Assembly (NCBI RefSeq): GCF_002795305.1
Contig: NZ_PGGC01000003.1
Location: 1-35,087 of the forward strand
Direction of reading: 5' to 3'
Source of the DNA: Aeromonas cavernicola
GTDB lineage: Bacteria; Pseudomonadota; Gammaproteobacteria; Enterobacterales; Aeromonadaceae
DNA: 35,087 bases
Part shown: positions 20,371 to 28,340 of the stretch, in pieces
How the letters are laid out: each line of letters opens with the position of its first letter
How positions within the stretch are numbered: position 1 is the stretch's first letter
Notes under the pieces: generated by a model
What the model saw: only the letters and a program-made list of their open reading frames with translations
Told to the model about the DNA's origin: nothing
The model's database searches: none
Translations under genes and position numbers: made by a program

Positions 20371-21294
20371 ATGGCCAATGACAATGCTCCTCGGCTCGAG
20401 CCGCGCCTATTTCACCCTCGTTACTGGGCCAGTTGGCTAGGGCTTGGCACCCTGTGGCTCCTGACCTTATTGCCATGGCGCAGTCAGATGTGGCTTGGTT
20501 GCCAGCTTGGCCATCTCGCCACCAAGGTGCTGGCCTCGCGGGTCAAGATCGCTCGCCGTAATCTGGAGTTAGCCATGCCCGAGCTCAGTGTGGCGGAGCG
20601 CGAGCTGCTGTTAACACGCAATTTTGAGAGCGTCGGGTGCGCCATCTTTGAGGTCGGTATTGCTTGGTTTTGGCCCGACTGGCGAGTCCGCAACCTGATG
20701 AAAGTCGAAGGTGAAGAGCACGTGAGGGCGGCCATCGTAAAGGGGCAAGGGATGTTACTGCTCTCCTGCCACTTTCTGACATTAGAGCTCAATGCGCGCT
20801 GTTTTGGTTTAGTCTGTCCCGGCGTCGGCGTTTATCGCCCCAATACCAACCCAGTGCTGGAGTATGCCCAGTACCACGGCCGCTGCATGTCTAATAAATA
20901 TTTAGTGAACCGTAACGATGTGAAGGGGATGATCAAAGCACTGCGCCAAGGTGATGCGTTGTGGTACGCGCCGGATCATGATTACGGTGCCCGCGCGAGT
21001 GTCTTTGTTCCCTACTTTGCGGTCGCACAAGCGGCTACTGTCACCGGCACCGCAACCTTGGCAAGGGTAAAAAATACGGTCACGCTACCTTGTTATAACA
21101 TCCGCACCAAAGAGGGTTACACCCTGCACATTGGCGCCCCTTTGGCCAATTATCCGCAAGGGGATGACGTGCTAGATGCCACTCGGGCGAATCAAGAGAT
21201 AGAAGCGGCGGTCCGCAAAGCGCCCGAGCAGTACATGTGGCTGCATCGCCGCTTCAAGACTCGCCCCTCCCCCGAAGACGCCAGCGTTTACTAA
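20371..21294 (+). CDS. lpxL: Kdo2-lipid IVA lauroyltransferase (LpxL family)
   Basis: LpxL-family enzymes add a secondary acyl chain from acyl-ACP to Kdo2-lipid IVA in lipid A synthesis, at the inner face of the inner membrane. From ATG 20371 the protein has 307 residues (E. coli LpxL 306). Seen: an N-terminal hydrophobic anchor (GLGTLWLLTLLPW), the catalytic HX4E motif HFLTLE (His134, Glu139; E. coli 132 and 137), YAPDHDYGARASVFVPYF, and the ending APEQYMWLHRRFKTRP. AAGAG seven bases before ATG 20371 supports this start; ATG 20353 or TTG 20350 would add six or seven residues. Similarity is closer to LpxL than LpxM, but the acyl chain cannot be read from sequence. Confidence 0.93.
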   Translation: MANDNAPRLEPRLFHPRYWASWLGLGTLWLLTLLPWRSQMWLGCQLGHLATKVLASRVKIARRNLELAMPELSVAERELLLTRNFESVGCAIFEVGIAWFWPDWRVRNLMKVEGEEHVRAAIVKGQGMLLLSCHFLTLELNARCFGLVCPGVGVYRPNTNPVLEYAQYHGRCMSNKYLVNRNDVKGMIKALRQGDALWYAPDHDYGARASVFVPYFAVAQAATVTGTATLARVKNTVTLPCYNIRTKEGYTLHIGAPLANYPQGDDVLDATRANQEIEAAVRKAPEQYMWLHRRFKTRPSPEDASVY

Positions 21295-21305
21295 CTACTC
21301 ATCCC

Positions 21306-21341
21306 AACCGCGATGCCCCATCCTCAGGGAACATCGCGGTT
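21306..21341. terminator. Shared hairpin between convergent lpxL and dbpA
   Basis: AACCGCGATG pairs perfectly with CATCGCGGTT around a 16-base loop, between two convergent stop codons. Neither side has a long T-run. A bidirectional terminator is the natural reading, with moderate strength. Confidence 0.6.
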
Positions 21342-21360
21342 TAACGGTGACTCGTTTCGT

Positions 21361-22740
21361 TTAGCCCAGTTTGCGGGCGCGGTAGCTGCGCCCCTTGATC
21401 TTGCCTTCCTGCAGCCGCTTGAGGGCGGCGCTCGCCACGCTGCGCTTGACCGCGACGTAGGAGTACTGCTCGGAGATCTGGATCTTGCCCACGTCGCTTC
21501 CAGCAATGCCGCCTTCACCGGTCAGGGCGCCCAGAATGTCACCGGCCCGCACCTTGGTCTTGCGGCCTGCATCGATGGAGAGGGTCACCATCTGCGGGGC
21601 GATCGGCTTGATATCGCGACCGATGCTGTCGAGATCACCCTGCGGCATCGGAGCCTGCTGGTACTCTTCGATAAAGTTGACGCGCTGGGCTTCGCTGGGC
21701 TGATAGAGGCTCAGGGCTAGGCCCTGCTGGCCGGCGCGGCCGGTACGACCGATGCGGTGCACGTGGACTTCCGGATCATAAGTCAGTTCATAGTTGATGA
21801 CGGCGCCCAGCTCCTTGATGTCGAGACCACGGGCCGCCACATCGGTGGCCACCAGAATGGTGGCGCTGCCGTTGGCAAAGCGCACCAGCACCTGATCCCG
21901 CTCCCGCTGTTCCAGATCGCCGTTCAGCGCCAGCGCCGAGAAGCCCTTGGCGGCCAGATGGTCGGCCACATCGTTACAGGCGCGCTTGGTGTTGCAGAAC
22001 ACCACGCAAGAGCTTGGCTGGTAGTGGCTCAGCAGCCAGGTGAGGGCGTCGAGGCGCTGACCGGCAGGCACTTCGTAAAGCTTCTGTTCGATGGCGCTCC
22101 CCTCGTGCAGGGACTCCACGCTCACCTCGACCGGATTGCGCTGCACGCCGCGGCTCATCTGGGCGATCCCTTCCGGATAGGTCGCGGAGAACAGCAGGGT
22201 CTGGCGCTGCTGGGGGGCATAGCTGATGACCCGGTTGATATCTTCGCCAAAGCCCATGTCCAGCATGCGATCCGCTTCGTCCAGCACCAGCGTCTTGAGG
22301 CCGGAGAGTTCCAGCGTACCTTGCTCCAGATGCTTGAGAATGCGGCCCGGGGTGCCAACGGCGATGTGGGCACCAAAGCTCAGAGTGGCCGACTGCGGTG
22401 CGGTCGGGGTGCCGCCGCACAAGGTCACCAGCTTGACGTTGGGCAGGGCACGCGCCAAACGGCGGATCTCCTGGGCCACCTGATCCGCCAGTTCACGGGT
22501 CGGGCAGAGCACCAGCGCCTGCACTTCGAGGCGGTTGACGTTGAGCTTGGCCAGCAGACCAAGGCCAAAGGCGGCGGTCTTGCCGCTGCCGGTTTTTGCC
22601 TTGGCGATCAGGTCTTTACCATCGAGCACCAGGGGCAGGCTCTGGGCTTGGATCGGGGTCATCTGCAGGTAACCTAGGCTAGCGAGGTTCTCTTGCAGGG
22701 CGGGGGATAGATTGAGGCTACTAAATTCGCTGTTGTTCAC
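21361..22740 (-). CDS. dbpA: ATP-dependent RNA helicase DbpA
   Basis: DbpA is a DEAD-box helicase that acts on 23S rRNA hairpin 92 during assembly of the large ribosomal subunit. The 459-residue protein (E. coli 457) shows Q-motif TPIQAQSLP, Walker A AKTGSGKT (48-55), PTREL, DEAD (154-157), SAT (185-187), and the C-terminal helicase motifs VATDVAARGLDI and HRIGRTGRAG. A DbpA-type RNA-binding domain follows from about residue 385 (TLSIDAGRKTKVRAGDILGAL, then IGKIQI-like GKIQISEQYSYVAV). The RNA-binding domain distinguishes it from RhlE and SrmB. The gene is GC-rich. Confidence 0.95.
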   Translation of the reverse strand: MNNSEFSSLNLSPALQENLASLGYLQMTPIQAQSLPLVLDGKDLIAKAKTGSGKTAAFGLGLLAKLNVNRLEVQALVLCPTRELADQVAQEIRRLARALPNVKLVTLCGGTPTAPQSATLSFGAHIAVGTPGRILKHLEQGTLELSGLKTLVLDEADRMLDMGFGEDINRVISYAPQQRQTLLFSATYPEGIAQMSRGVQRNPVEVSVESLHEGSAIEQKLYEVPAGQRLDALTWLLSHYQPSSCVVFCNTKRACNDVADHLAAKGFSALALNGDLEQRERDQVLVRFANGSATILVATDVAARGLDIKELGAVINYELTYDPEVHVHRIGRTGRAGQQGLALSLYQPSEAQRVNFIEEYQQAPMPQGDLDSIGRDIKPIAPQMVTLSIDAGRKTKVRAGDILGALTGEGGIAGSDVGKIQISEQYSYVAVKRSVASAALKRLQEGKIKGRSYRARKLG

Positions 22741-22814
22741 AAAAGGGCTCTATGTCGGAAAAATATCGGAAAAAGATGTCGGGAAAACGGGCTGCGCGGC
22801 GCGCAAGGGGGCGC

Positions 22815-22820
22815 ATTGTA
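22815..22820 (-). promoter_or_regulatory. dbpA -10 box (TACAAT)
   Basis: TACAAT followed by GCGCCC on the minus strand lies 75 bases before the dbpA start, similar in style to the mrcA -10. The rest of the 22741-22981 spacer shows no gene and no other clear signal. Confidence 0.45.
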
Positions 22821-22981
22821 GCAGAAGGGACCGCTGAAGTGGTGCAAATATGAACGCATCAGGTCCAGATGTTAGGATTGCGCCGTCCAGTGCCTGCTAG
22901 CCAACGCTGATCAGGTGCCAACTAAGCTGGCGGGCCCCCATCACTCCGCCATCTGGTAAAGCACAGGGGCTCGTTGTGTTG

Positions 22982-23434
22982 TCAGGTCAGCTTGCCTTTG
23001 AGCAACCATTTATCAAGCGCATTGGCAAAGCGTTGTTTATCCGCAGCGTTAAAGGGAGCAGGCCCCCCCGTTTGCACCCCAGCGGAGCGCAGCTCTTCCA
23101 TGAAATTGCGCATCCCAAGCCGCGCCTTGATGGTCTCACTGGTATAGATCTCGCCACGGGGATTGAGCGCTTCACCACCGGCATCAATGACCCATGCGGC
23201 CAGAGGAATATCCCCCGTGATCACCAGATCACCAGGCTGTACCTGCTGGGCAATCACATGATCCGCTACGTCGAATCCTTTGGCCACTTGCTGGGTTTTG
23301 ATAAACGGTGAAGGCGGCACCCGCAGTGCCTGATTGGCGACCAATGTTGTCACTATCTGGGCACGGTGAGCAGCCCGATAGAGGATCTCTTTAACGGGAA
23401 TCGGACAGGCATCGGCATCAACCCAGATAAACAT
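22982..23434 (-). CDS. YaiI/YqxD family (DUF188) protein
   Basis: This is a conserved protein of about 150 residues (E. coli YaiI 152) with a PIN-like fold and no established function. Seen: the family start [13 protein letters not shown], the central [16 protein letters not shown], the [13 protein letters not shown] loop, and the ending [19 protein letters not shown]. The conserved aspartates (VDADACP, TGDIPLA) fit a metal-dependent nuclease-like site, but activity is unproven. ATG 23434 is chosen because AGAGGAA lies nine bases upstream and the family starts here; a longer reading upstream is not credible. It is divergent from zntB. Confidence 0.9.
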   Translation of the reverse strand: MFIWVDADACPIPVKEILYRAAHRAQIVTTLVANQALRVPPSPFIKTQQVAKGFDVADHVIAQQVQPGDLVITGDIPLAAWVIDAGGEALNPRGEIYTSETIKARLGMRNFMEELRSAGVQTGGPAPFNAADKQRFANALDKWLLKGKLT

Positions 23435-23566
23435 GACATGGTTTCCTCTGGTCAGGGGGCGAAACAAGGGGGGAATATTAACACAACCGCCATCGCCTAT
23501 GTGGGCTGAGTCAGCGCGCGCTTTGGTGTAAGCTAGCTCCCCACTATGTGCAAGAGGAACACGCAA

Positions 23567-24529
23567 ATGGATCGGGTACCCAGTGAGGTGATTTATGGCC
23601 TGACCTTGGGCGGTCAACATGGCATGACGCCGCTGGTGGCGGGCGGTGAACTGCCCAGTAGCCAACTCTGCTGGCTACATCTGGATTATGGCAATCCAGA
23701 AGCGGCTCGCTGGTTATTGCAAACGCCGCTGCTCAATGAGGTGGCCAAGGAGTCACTGCTTGGCCAAAGCAACCGCCCTAAGCTGATCCGAGTAGGGGAA
23801 ACAGTGCTGTTGATCCTGCGAGGTATCAACCACAACAGCTTGCACCGCCCCGAAGAGATGGTCGCGGTACGGATCTTTATCACCCCCGAACTCATCATCA
23901 GCAGCCGCCGTCGACCATTACTGTCAGAGCAAGATGTGTTTAACCAGCTGATGACCGTTGGCGCCGATAGCATCGCCGACTGGCTGGTCGAAATCTGTGA
24001 TGCTTTAACAGATCGGGTTGGAGAGTTTGTCGAGGAGCTACACGACCAGATCCTCGATTTAGAAGAGCAGGTATTACTGCGTGACCTGCCCGCCAATGGC
24101 CAATTAGCAAGGATCCGCAAACAGCTCATCATGGTGCGCCGTTATCTCTACCCGCAGCGGGATCTGGTAGCAAGGCTGGCCAATGAAAAAGTCAGCTGGT
24201 TAGATGAGGATGATCGGCGTCGTCTGCATGATATTGCAGAGCGCCTGCGGCGTTGGTTGGATGACCTGGATGCTGGGGTGGCGCGTACCGCGGTATTGGC
24301 GGATGAAATTAATAACCTGATGGCAGAAGAGACCAACCGCCGCGCCTACCAAATGTCGGTGATGGCGCTGCTTTTCTTACCGGCCAGTTTTTTGACCGGT
24401 CTGTTTGGCATTAACCTCGGCGGGATGCCAGGAGCCGACAACCCGGCTGCATTCTGGCTATTTTGTGGGGCCTTGGTCGTGTTGGCGATGGGGCTGGCTA
24501 TCTGGCTCAAGCGTCAACGTTGGTGGTAA
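23567..24529 (+). CDS. zntB: Zinc transporter ZntB (CorA family)
   Basis: ZntB is a pentameric CorA-type inner-membrane channel or transporter that moves zinc; import by proton coupling has been proposed for the E. coli protein. From ATG 23567 it has 320 residues (E. coli 327). Seen: a large N-terminal cytoplasmic domain with long helices ([18 protein letters not shown]), then two C-terminal transmembrane helices ([21 protein letters not shown] and [19 protein letters not shown]). The pore-mouth motif is GIN rather than CorA's GMN, which fits ZntB. AAGAGGA ten bases before ATG 23567 favours it over ATG 23546. The stop codon overlaps the next gene's ribosome site. Confidence 0.92.
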   Translation: MDRVPSEVIYGLTLGGQHGMTPLVAGGELPSSQLCWLHLDYGNPEAARWLLQTPLLNEVAKESLLGQSNRPKLIRVGETVLLILRGINHNSLHRPEEMVAVRIFITPELIISSRRRPLLSEQDVFNQLMTVGADSIADWLVEICDALTDRVGEFVEELHDQILDLEEQVLLRDLPANGQLARIRKQLIMVRRYLYPQRDLVARLANEKVSWLDEDDRRRLHDIAERLRRWLDDLDAGVARTAVLADEINNLMAEETNRRAYQMSVMALLFLPASFLTGLFGINLGGMPGADNPAAFWLFCGALVVLAMGLAIWLKRQRWW

Positions 24530-24542
24530 GGAGCAGATCACG

Positions 24543-25055
24543 ATGTGGCAATCTATCGGCTTTACCTTGGTATTACTGCTTGGCCATACCCTGATCCGGC
24601 GCCTGATCCGCAAAAGCTTGCTGGCACTGGCTCGCAGCAAACAGGTCAGTGATAATCGCGTGCTCTATGTCGCCCATGTGTTTCACTTTCTCCAGGGCTG
24701 CGCCAGCCTGCTTATCTTGGCTGGCGTGTGGGGGCTCGACTTCTCACGACTGGTGGTGCTGGCCTCCTCGTTCTTTGCCGTGCTGGGTGTCGCCATGGTG
24801 GCTCAGTGGTCGATCCTCTCGAATATCACCGCGAGCATCACTATCTTTTTCGCCTTTCCCTATCGAATTGGGGATCGCATTCGCATCCTCGATAAGGATG
24901 ATTCGGTCACGGGGGTGATTACTGAGATAGGCCTGTTTTATGTGCGTGTTCGTGACGACGACGGCGACTTGGTGACCTACCCCGCCAATTTGATCTTACA
25001 AAAACCGGTGAGGCGGCTAGAGGGTAAAGAGGCGCCACTGTTACAGCCCGAATGA
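24543..25055 (+). CDS. Small MscS-like mechanosensitive channel protein
   Basis: The 170-residue membrane protein has two N-terminal hydrophobic helices (residues 3-13 and about 45-65). A pore-helix-like segment follows (VLASSFFAVLGVAMVAQWSILSNITASITIFF), then an MscS beta domain (YRIGDRIRIL, VTGVITEIGLFYVRVR, DGDLVTYPANLILQKPV). It is far shorter than MscS (286) and lacks the C-terminal vestibule domain, a minimal form known in several gammaproteobacteria. The start codon is set by AAGGAG overlapping the zntB stop (TAAGGAG), which implies translational coupling. Channel function is inferred from the domain only. Confidence 0.85.
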   Translation: MWQSIGFTLVLLLGHTLIRRLIRKSLLALARSKQVSDNRVLYVAHVFHFLQGCASLLILAGVWGLDFSRLVVLASSFFAVLGVAMVAQWSILSNITASITIFFAFPYRIGDRIRILDKDDSVTGVITEIGLFYVRVRDDDGDLVTYPANLILQKPVRRLEGKEAPLLQPE

Positions 25056-25198
25056 TGACGCGACACGGCAAGGCGTGTGCCACACAGTGCACGGTATCTA
25101 CCTGACAATACAGCGTCATTAGCCACGCTCATGAGGTCAGAGGCCCTGAGCTGCACCACACATTGATGGACATAGATAAAACCCTATAAGGATTCCCC

Positions 25199-25744
25199 GT
25201 GCTGACTGTCCGTGAGGCTAGCCTCGATGATTTGGGCGCCATAGCTAGACTCGAACATTACTGCTTTGCCCCTGACCTCGCTTTTGGCCGTCGTCGTTGG
25301 CGCTATTTACTGGCTCAGGCCAAGGGGCGAACCCTGTTGGTACTTGATGAGCGCAAACAACTGATGGGCTATCTCTGTGCGTTGGAGCACAAGGGGTGGG
25401 ATCGGTTAGTGATCCAAACGCTGGCTATCCGCTGGACCATCCGCCGGCAGGGTTGGGCTCGCCGCTTGTTAGCTCAAGTGATTCAAGACGCCCGCAAGGC
25501 AAACTGGGGGGCGATCCGCCTCGAAGTGGATAATACCAATGAGGGGGCGCTGGCCCTCTATCAGCAGTTAGGATTTCAATTTCAACAGCATTTAACGAAT
25601 TACTATGGCGATGGCCAACATGGCCAACGGCTGGTATTACGCTTGGGCAGGGATGATATTGTTGGGCGTCAGCCTCACCTTGATGGGGTCAGCCACCACC
25701 TCAATGCCAGTGCTAACGCGATCCCTCTGCGGGATAATGCGTGA
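25199..25744 (+). CDS. GNAT-family N-acetyltransferase
   Basis: The 181-residue protein has the GNAT fold: an N-terminal VREASLDDLGAIARLEHYCF, a central beta strand VIQTLAIRWTIRRQGWARRLL carrying the acetyl-CoA pyrophosphate loop (RRQGWA, a variant of R/QxxGxG/A), and the C-terminal motif B region EVDNTNEGALALYQQLGF. It resembles RimI, but the substrate cannot be told. The start is GTG 25199, with AAGGA seven bases upstream. About 30 C-terminal residues past the fold look unstructured. It probably starts a short transcript with the two following genes. Confidence 0.85.
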   Translation: MLTVREASLDDLGAIARLEHYCFAPDLAFGRRRWRYLLAQAKGRTLLVLDERKQLMGYLCALEHKGWDRLVIQTLAIRWTIRRQGWARRLLAQVIQDARKANWGAIRLEVDNTNEGALALYQQLGFQFQQHLTNYYGDGQHGQRLVLRLGRDDIVGRQPHLDGVSHHLNASANAIPLRDNA

Positions 25745-25762
25745 CAGATCAGGAGGATCACC

Positions 25763-26008
25763 ATGAGCTGTGATAACTGTCTGGCCACCGCGATCAAGGC
25801 CAAGCTGGGGCGCTGTCCGGTCTGTGCGGCTCAGACGCTGCTTATCGGAGTAATAGGGTGGCTGGTGTGGTGGATTGCTGGCGCGGATACCTCGGTCAAT
25901 GCACTCACTGGTTTGCTGTTTGCGGCAGCCGGTAGTGGCCTGTTTATGCTCCATCTGTTGGTATTTCTCTGGCGACGCACCACGGAGCGTGAGTTAGATG
26001 ATGAATAA
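25763..26008 (+). CDS. Small CxxC membrane protein, DUF3624-like
   Basis: The 81-residue protein starts MSCDNCLATAIKAKLGRCPVC, with two CxxC pairs (Cys3/Cys6 and Cys18/Cys21) suited to binding a metal. Two hydrophobic helices follow (LLIGVIGWLVWWIAG and GLLFAAAGSGLFMLHLLVFLW) and a charged tail. It recalls the DUF3624 family of Vibrio and Aeromonas; I assign that from memory of the layout. A strong AGGAGG stands just upstream and the gap to the GNAT gene is 18 bases, so the two are probably cotranscribed. The function is unknown. Confidence 0.75.
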   Translation: MSCDNCLATAIKAKLGRCPVCAAQTLLIGVIGWLVWWIAGADTSVNALTGLLFAAAGSGLFMLHLLVFLWRRTTERELDDE

Positions 26009-26047
26009 ATTCGAATTATTTCAATAAAATAAAGAACGGAGATGTAG

Positions 26048-26794
26048 ATGATTGCAATAGTAACAGGGGCATCGTCTGGTTTTGGTACGGCGATCTGTCG
26101 CACCTTAGTACAGGCCGGTTATCGAGTCATTGGGACCGGTCGGCGTGCCGACCGCTTGGCGGCACTGGCCAGTGAATTAGGGGATAACTTCTTACCACTG
26201 GTGTTCGACATCCAAGACAAAGCAATGGCGCAAACTGCAATTGCCAACCTGCCTGACCACTGGCAGCCGGTGACCTTGCTGGTCAACAATGCGGGGTTGG
26301 CCCTTGGCCTTGGGCCCGCCCATCAGGCAGAGCTTGATGATTGGGAGCAGATGATCGCCACCAATATCAGCGGCCTCACCCTGCTCACCCGCTTGCTATT
26401 GCCTGGGATGGTGGCGCGCAATTGCGGCCAGATCATCAATATGGGTTCTATCGCGGGGACCTATTGCTATCCGGGGGGCAACATTTACGGTGCCACCAAA
26501 GCCTTTGTGAAACAGTTCAGCCTCAACTTACGGGCAGATCTGGCAGGCACGGCAATTCGGGTAACCAATATAGAGCCCGGCCTGTGCGGGGGGACTGAGT
26601 TCTCTAATGTGCGTTTTCACGGTGACGACGCCAAAGCCGCCACGGTTTACCAAGGGGTAGATGCGATTCAACCGGAGGATATTGCCAATACCGTGTTATG
26701 GATTTGCCAACAACCGGCGCATGTCAATATCAATAGCATCGAGATCATGCCGGTCGCCCAGACATTCGGCCCCCTGCAAATCAGCCGCCGTTAA
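26048..26794 (+). CDS. ydfG: NADP-dependent 3-hydroxy acid / malonic semialdehyde dehydrogenase YdfG
   Basis: YdfG is a short-chain dehydrogenase that oxidises L-allo-threonine, L-serine and 3-hydroxy acids and reduces malonic semialdehyde, with NADP. At 248 residues it has the E. coli length and is alignable along its whole sequence. Seen: TGASSGFG cofactor loop, the Arg pair TGRRADR that selects NADP, NNAGLALG, catalytic Ser in INMGSIAG, the YxxxK pair in YGATK, and the family ending IEPGLCGGTEFSNVRF. GGAG six bases upstream sets the start. It follows the CxxC protein by 39 AT-rich bases. Confidence 0.95.
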   Translation: MIAIVTGASSGFGTAICRTLVQAGYRVIGTGRRADRLAALASELGDNFLPLVFDIQDKAMAQTAIANLPDHWQPVTLLVNNAGLALGLGPAHQAELDDWEQMIATNISGLTLLTRLLLPGMVARNCGQIINMGSIAGTYCYPGGNIYGATKAFVKQFSLNLRADLAGTAIRVTNIEPGLCGGTEFSNVRFHGDDAKAATVYQGVDAIQPEDIANTVLWICQQPAHVNINSIEIMPVAQTFGPLQISRR

Positions 26795-27062
26795 CCCCGT
26801 CGATGTGTGACAAGCGGCAATCTTGCCTGTTGTTGCCTGTTACAACCTAATGGACCAACGTGGCGGATGGTCAAGTTTAGCTCCCTCACACGGGAGCTAT
26901 ATCGCTGCCATGAACTGATATCAGCACAATATCCGGTCTCCGCACCACACTCCCCCTATGCCTCTTTAGCCGCTTTGTTGAGCCTGCGCCGCGATAGCAT
27001 GCCAAGTGTGCCCCTTATGTATGTTAAGGTGCCTAGCATCCCCACTTAGCAGAAGCCATGCC

Positions 27063-27347
27063 ATGAAAAAGCTTGAAATGAAAGACCTGACAGAAGCTGA
27101 AAAAGCCCAGATAACCCTGTTGCTGCAAAAAGCGCAGGCGAATGCAGAGCATCCGCTCACTAACGGTGAACGCAATAAGATCCGTGAAGAGGGCCGCCTG
27201 CAAGTGGTAGCTGATCGTGCAGAAGCCGCCAAAGTTGCCTCGAAAGCCGCCCGAGAAAAGGCCAAAGAGCGCGCTAAAAATCAGGTGCTCCCAGAAACCT
27301 TTAGCTGGACAGAGTCGGTCAGTAACAAATTTCGCGGTCGACGCTAA
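27063..27347 (+). CDS. Hypothetical Lys/Ala/Glu-rich coiled-coil protein
   Basis: I do not recognise a family. The 94-residue protein is soluble, strongly charged and largely helical: MKKLEMKDLTEAEKAQITL, a central segment with EHPLTNGERNKIREEG, then an Ala/Lys/Arg-rich helix (ADRAEAAKVASKAAREKAK). It ends in a basic tail, SNKFRGRR. There is no signal peptide or membrane segment. The composition suggests nucleic-acid or ribosome association, but that is inference only. ATG 27063 is chosen because the ATG five bases upstream is followed at once by TGA. The ribosome site is weak. The 268 bases before it hold no clear feature. Confidence 0.65.
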   Translation: MKKLEMKDLTEAEKAQITLLLQKAQANAEHPLTNGERNKIREEGRLQVVADRAEAAKVASKAAREKAKERAKNQVLPETFSWTESVSNKFRGRR

Positions 27348-27537
27348 CCGCCTACCGACTCGGCATTTACCGCCCTCCATTCCCCCATCGCCATGAGTCA
27401 TGAGCTCCACCACCATGCCGCCGCTGGGAGTGCATGCAGGTGGCCTCGACGCCAACTTGCGACGATAAGACATGCCCTGTCGCTCAGTCGTATCTTTTGG
27501 CGCTGCGCCATCGCCACGCGGATGAGGTAAATAGATA

Positions 27538-27565
27538 AGGGCAGCGTGAGTTATCACGCTGCCCT
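27538..27565 (-). terminator. Terminator hairpin downstream of nanE
   Basis: A perfect 12 bp stem, AGGGCAGCGTGA / TCACGCTGCCCT, with a GTTA loop. Read on the minus strand it is followed by TATCTATTT, a modest T-tract, so it probably ends the EIICB-nanE transcript. It may also act on readthrough from 27347 in the other direction. Confidence 0.7.
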
Positions 27566-27580
27566 GTGGCTTGGGTAATA

Positions 27581-27621
27581 GGAGCGATGTAGGTGATAGG
27601 TGCAATCCGGTTCATCGCTCC
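27581..27621 (-). other. Second inverted repeat after nanE
   Basis: GGAGCGATG at 27581-27589 and CATCGCTCC at 27613-27621 are perfect inverted copies separated by 23 bases, just past the nanE stop. With the terminator hairpin they form a tandem stem-loop 3' end on the minus-strand transcript, which may protect the RNA. There is no T-run. Confidence 0.45.
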
Positions 27622-27644
27622 CTTAGCTCGCACCGCTCCCCACG

Positions 27645-28340
27645 TTAATCGGCCCGTATGGCCTGGATAAATCGCTCCGTGATCTGTTGTGGGCGAGTAA
27701 TCGCCCCTCCCACCACCACGGCATGTGCCCCCAACTGCAGACAACGAGCGGCCATCTCTGGCGTATTGACGTTCCCCTCTGCGATGACAGGCACGGTGAC
27801 GGCGGCCAAGACGGCGCGTAAAAAAGCGAAATCGTCATCGTAAAGCTTGTCCCCCTGGGTCGCAGCGGTGTAGCCGTGCAGTGTCGTACCTATACAGTCA
27901 AACCCCAGTTGCTGGGCCAAGGTGGCATCGGCCAAGGTGGCGATGTCGGCCATCAGCAACAGCTGGGGATAACGTTCCCGAATAGTGGCAACCATCTGAG
28001 CCAAGGTCAGACCATCAGGGCGTGGCTGACTGGTGGCATCAAGGGCTATCATCTCCGGTGCGGCGGTCATTAGCTCATCCACCTCTTGTAAGGTGGCAGT
28101 GATATAGACATTCGAACCAGGATAATCGCGCTTCAGTATCCCGATCACTGGTAACGATACCTGCTGCTTGATCGCCTTGATATCCACCACACTATTAGCT
28201 CGAATGGCACTAGCCCCTCCGCGCGCCGCCGCCAATGCCATCCGGCTCATAATGAAGTCGCTGTGGAGCGGCTCATCCTCCAGTGCTTGGCAAGAGACCA
28301 CTAATTTACCGCTAATCTGGTGCAACATAGTCCCGCTCAT
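27645..28340 (-). CDS. nanE: N-acetylmannosamine-6-phosphate 2-epimerase
   Basis: NanE converts ManNAc-6-phosphate to GlcNAc-6-phosphate, feeding NagA and NagB. The 231-residue TIM-barrel protein (E. coli 229) shows [16 protein letters not shown], the [17 protein letters not shown] strand, [34 protein letters not shown] and the C-terminal phosphate-binding [11 protein letters not shown] and [14 protein letters not shown]. Its start overlaps the end of the EIICB gene by four bases, so the two are translationally coupled. No NanA, NanK or sialic-acid transporter gene is nearby, which points to direct uptake of ManNAc as its 6-phosphate rather than full sialic acid breakdown. Confidence 0.95.
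   Translation of the reverse strand: MSGTMLHQISGKLVVSCQALEDEPLHSDFIMSRMALAAARGGASAIRANSVVDIKAIKQQVSLPVIGILKRDYPGSNVYITATLQEVDELMTAAPEMIALDATSQPRPDGLTLAQMVATIRERYPQLLLMADIATLADATLAQQLGFDCIGTTLHGYTAATQGDKLYDDDFAFLRAVLAAVTVPVIAEGNVNTPEMAARCLQLGAHAVVVGGAITRPQQITERFIQAIRAD

Noticed and set aside
21757-22677. 306-codon open frame on the plus strand
   Set aside because: It is antisense to the DEAD-box region of dbpA and is a product of the GC-rich codon pattern.
23435-23665. N-terminal extension of the YaiI/DUF188 protein by 77 codons
   Set aside because: The family begins at [11 protein letters not shown], a good ribosome site precedes ATG 23434, and the extension would overlap the zntB start on the other strand.
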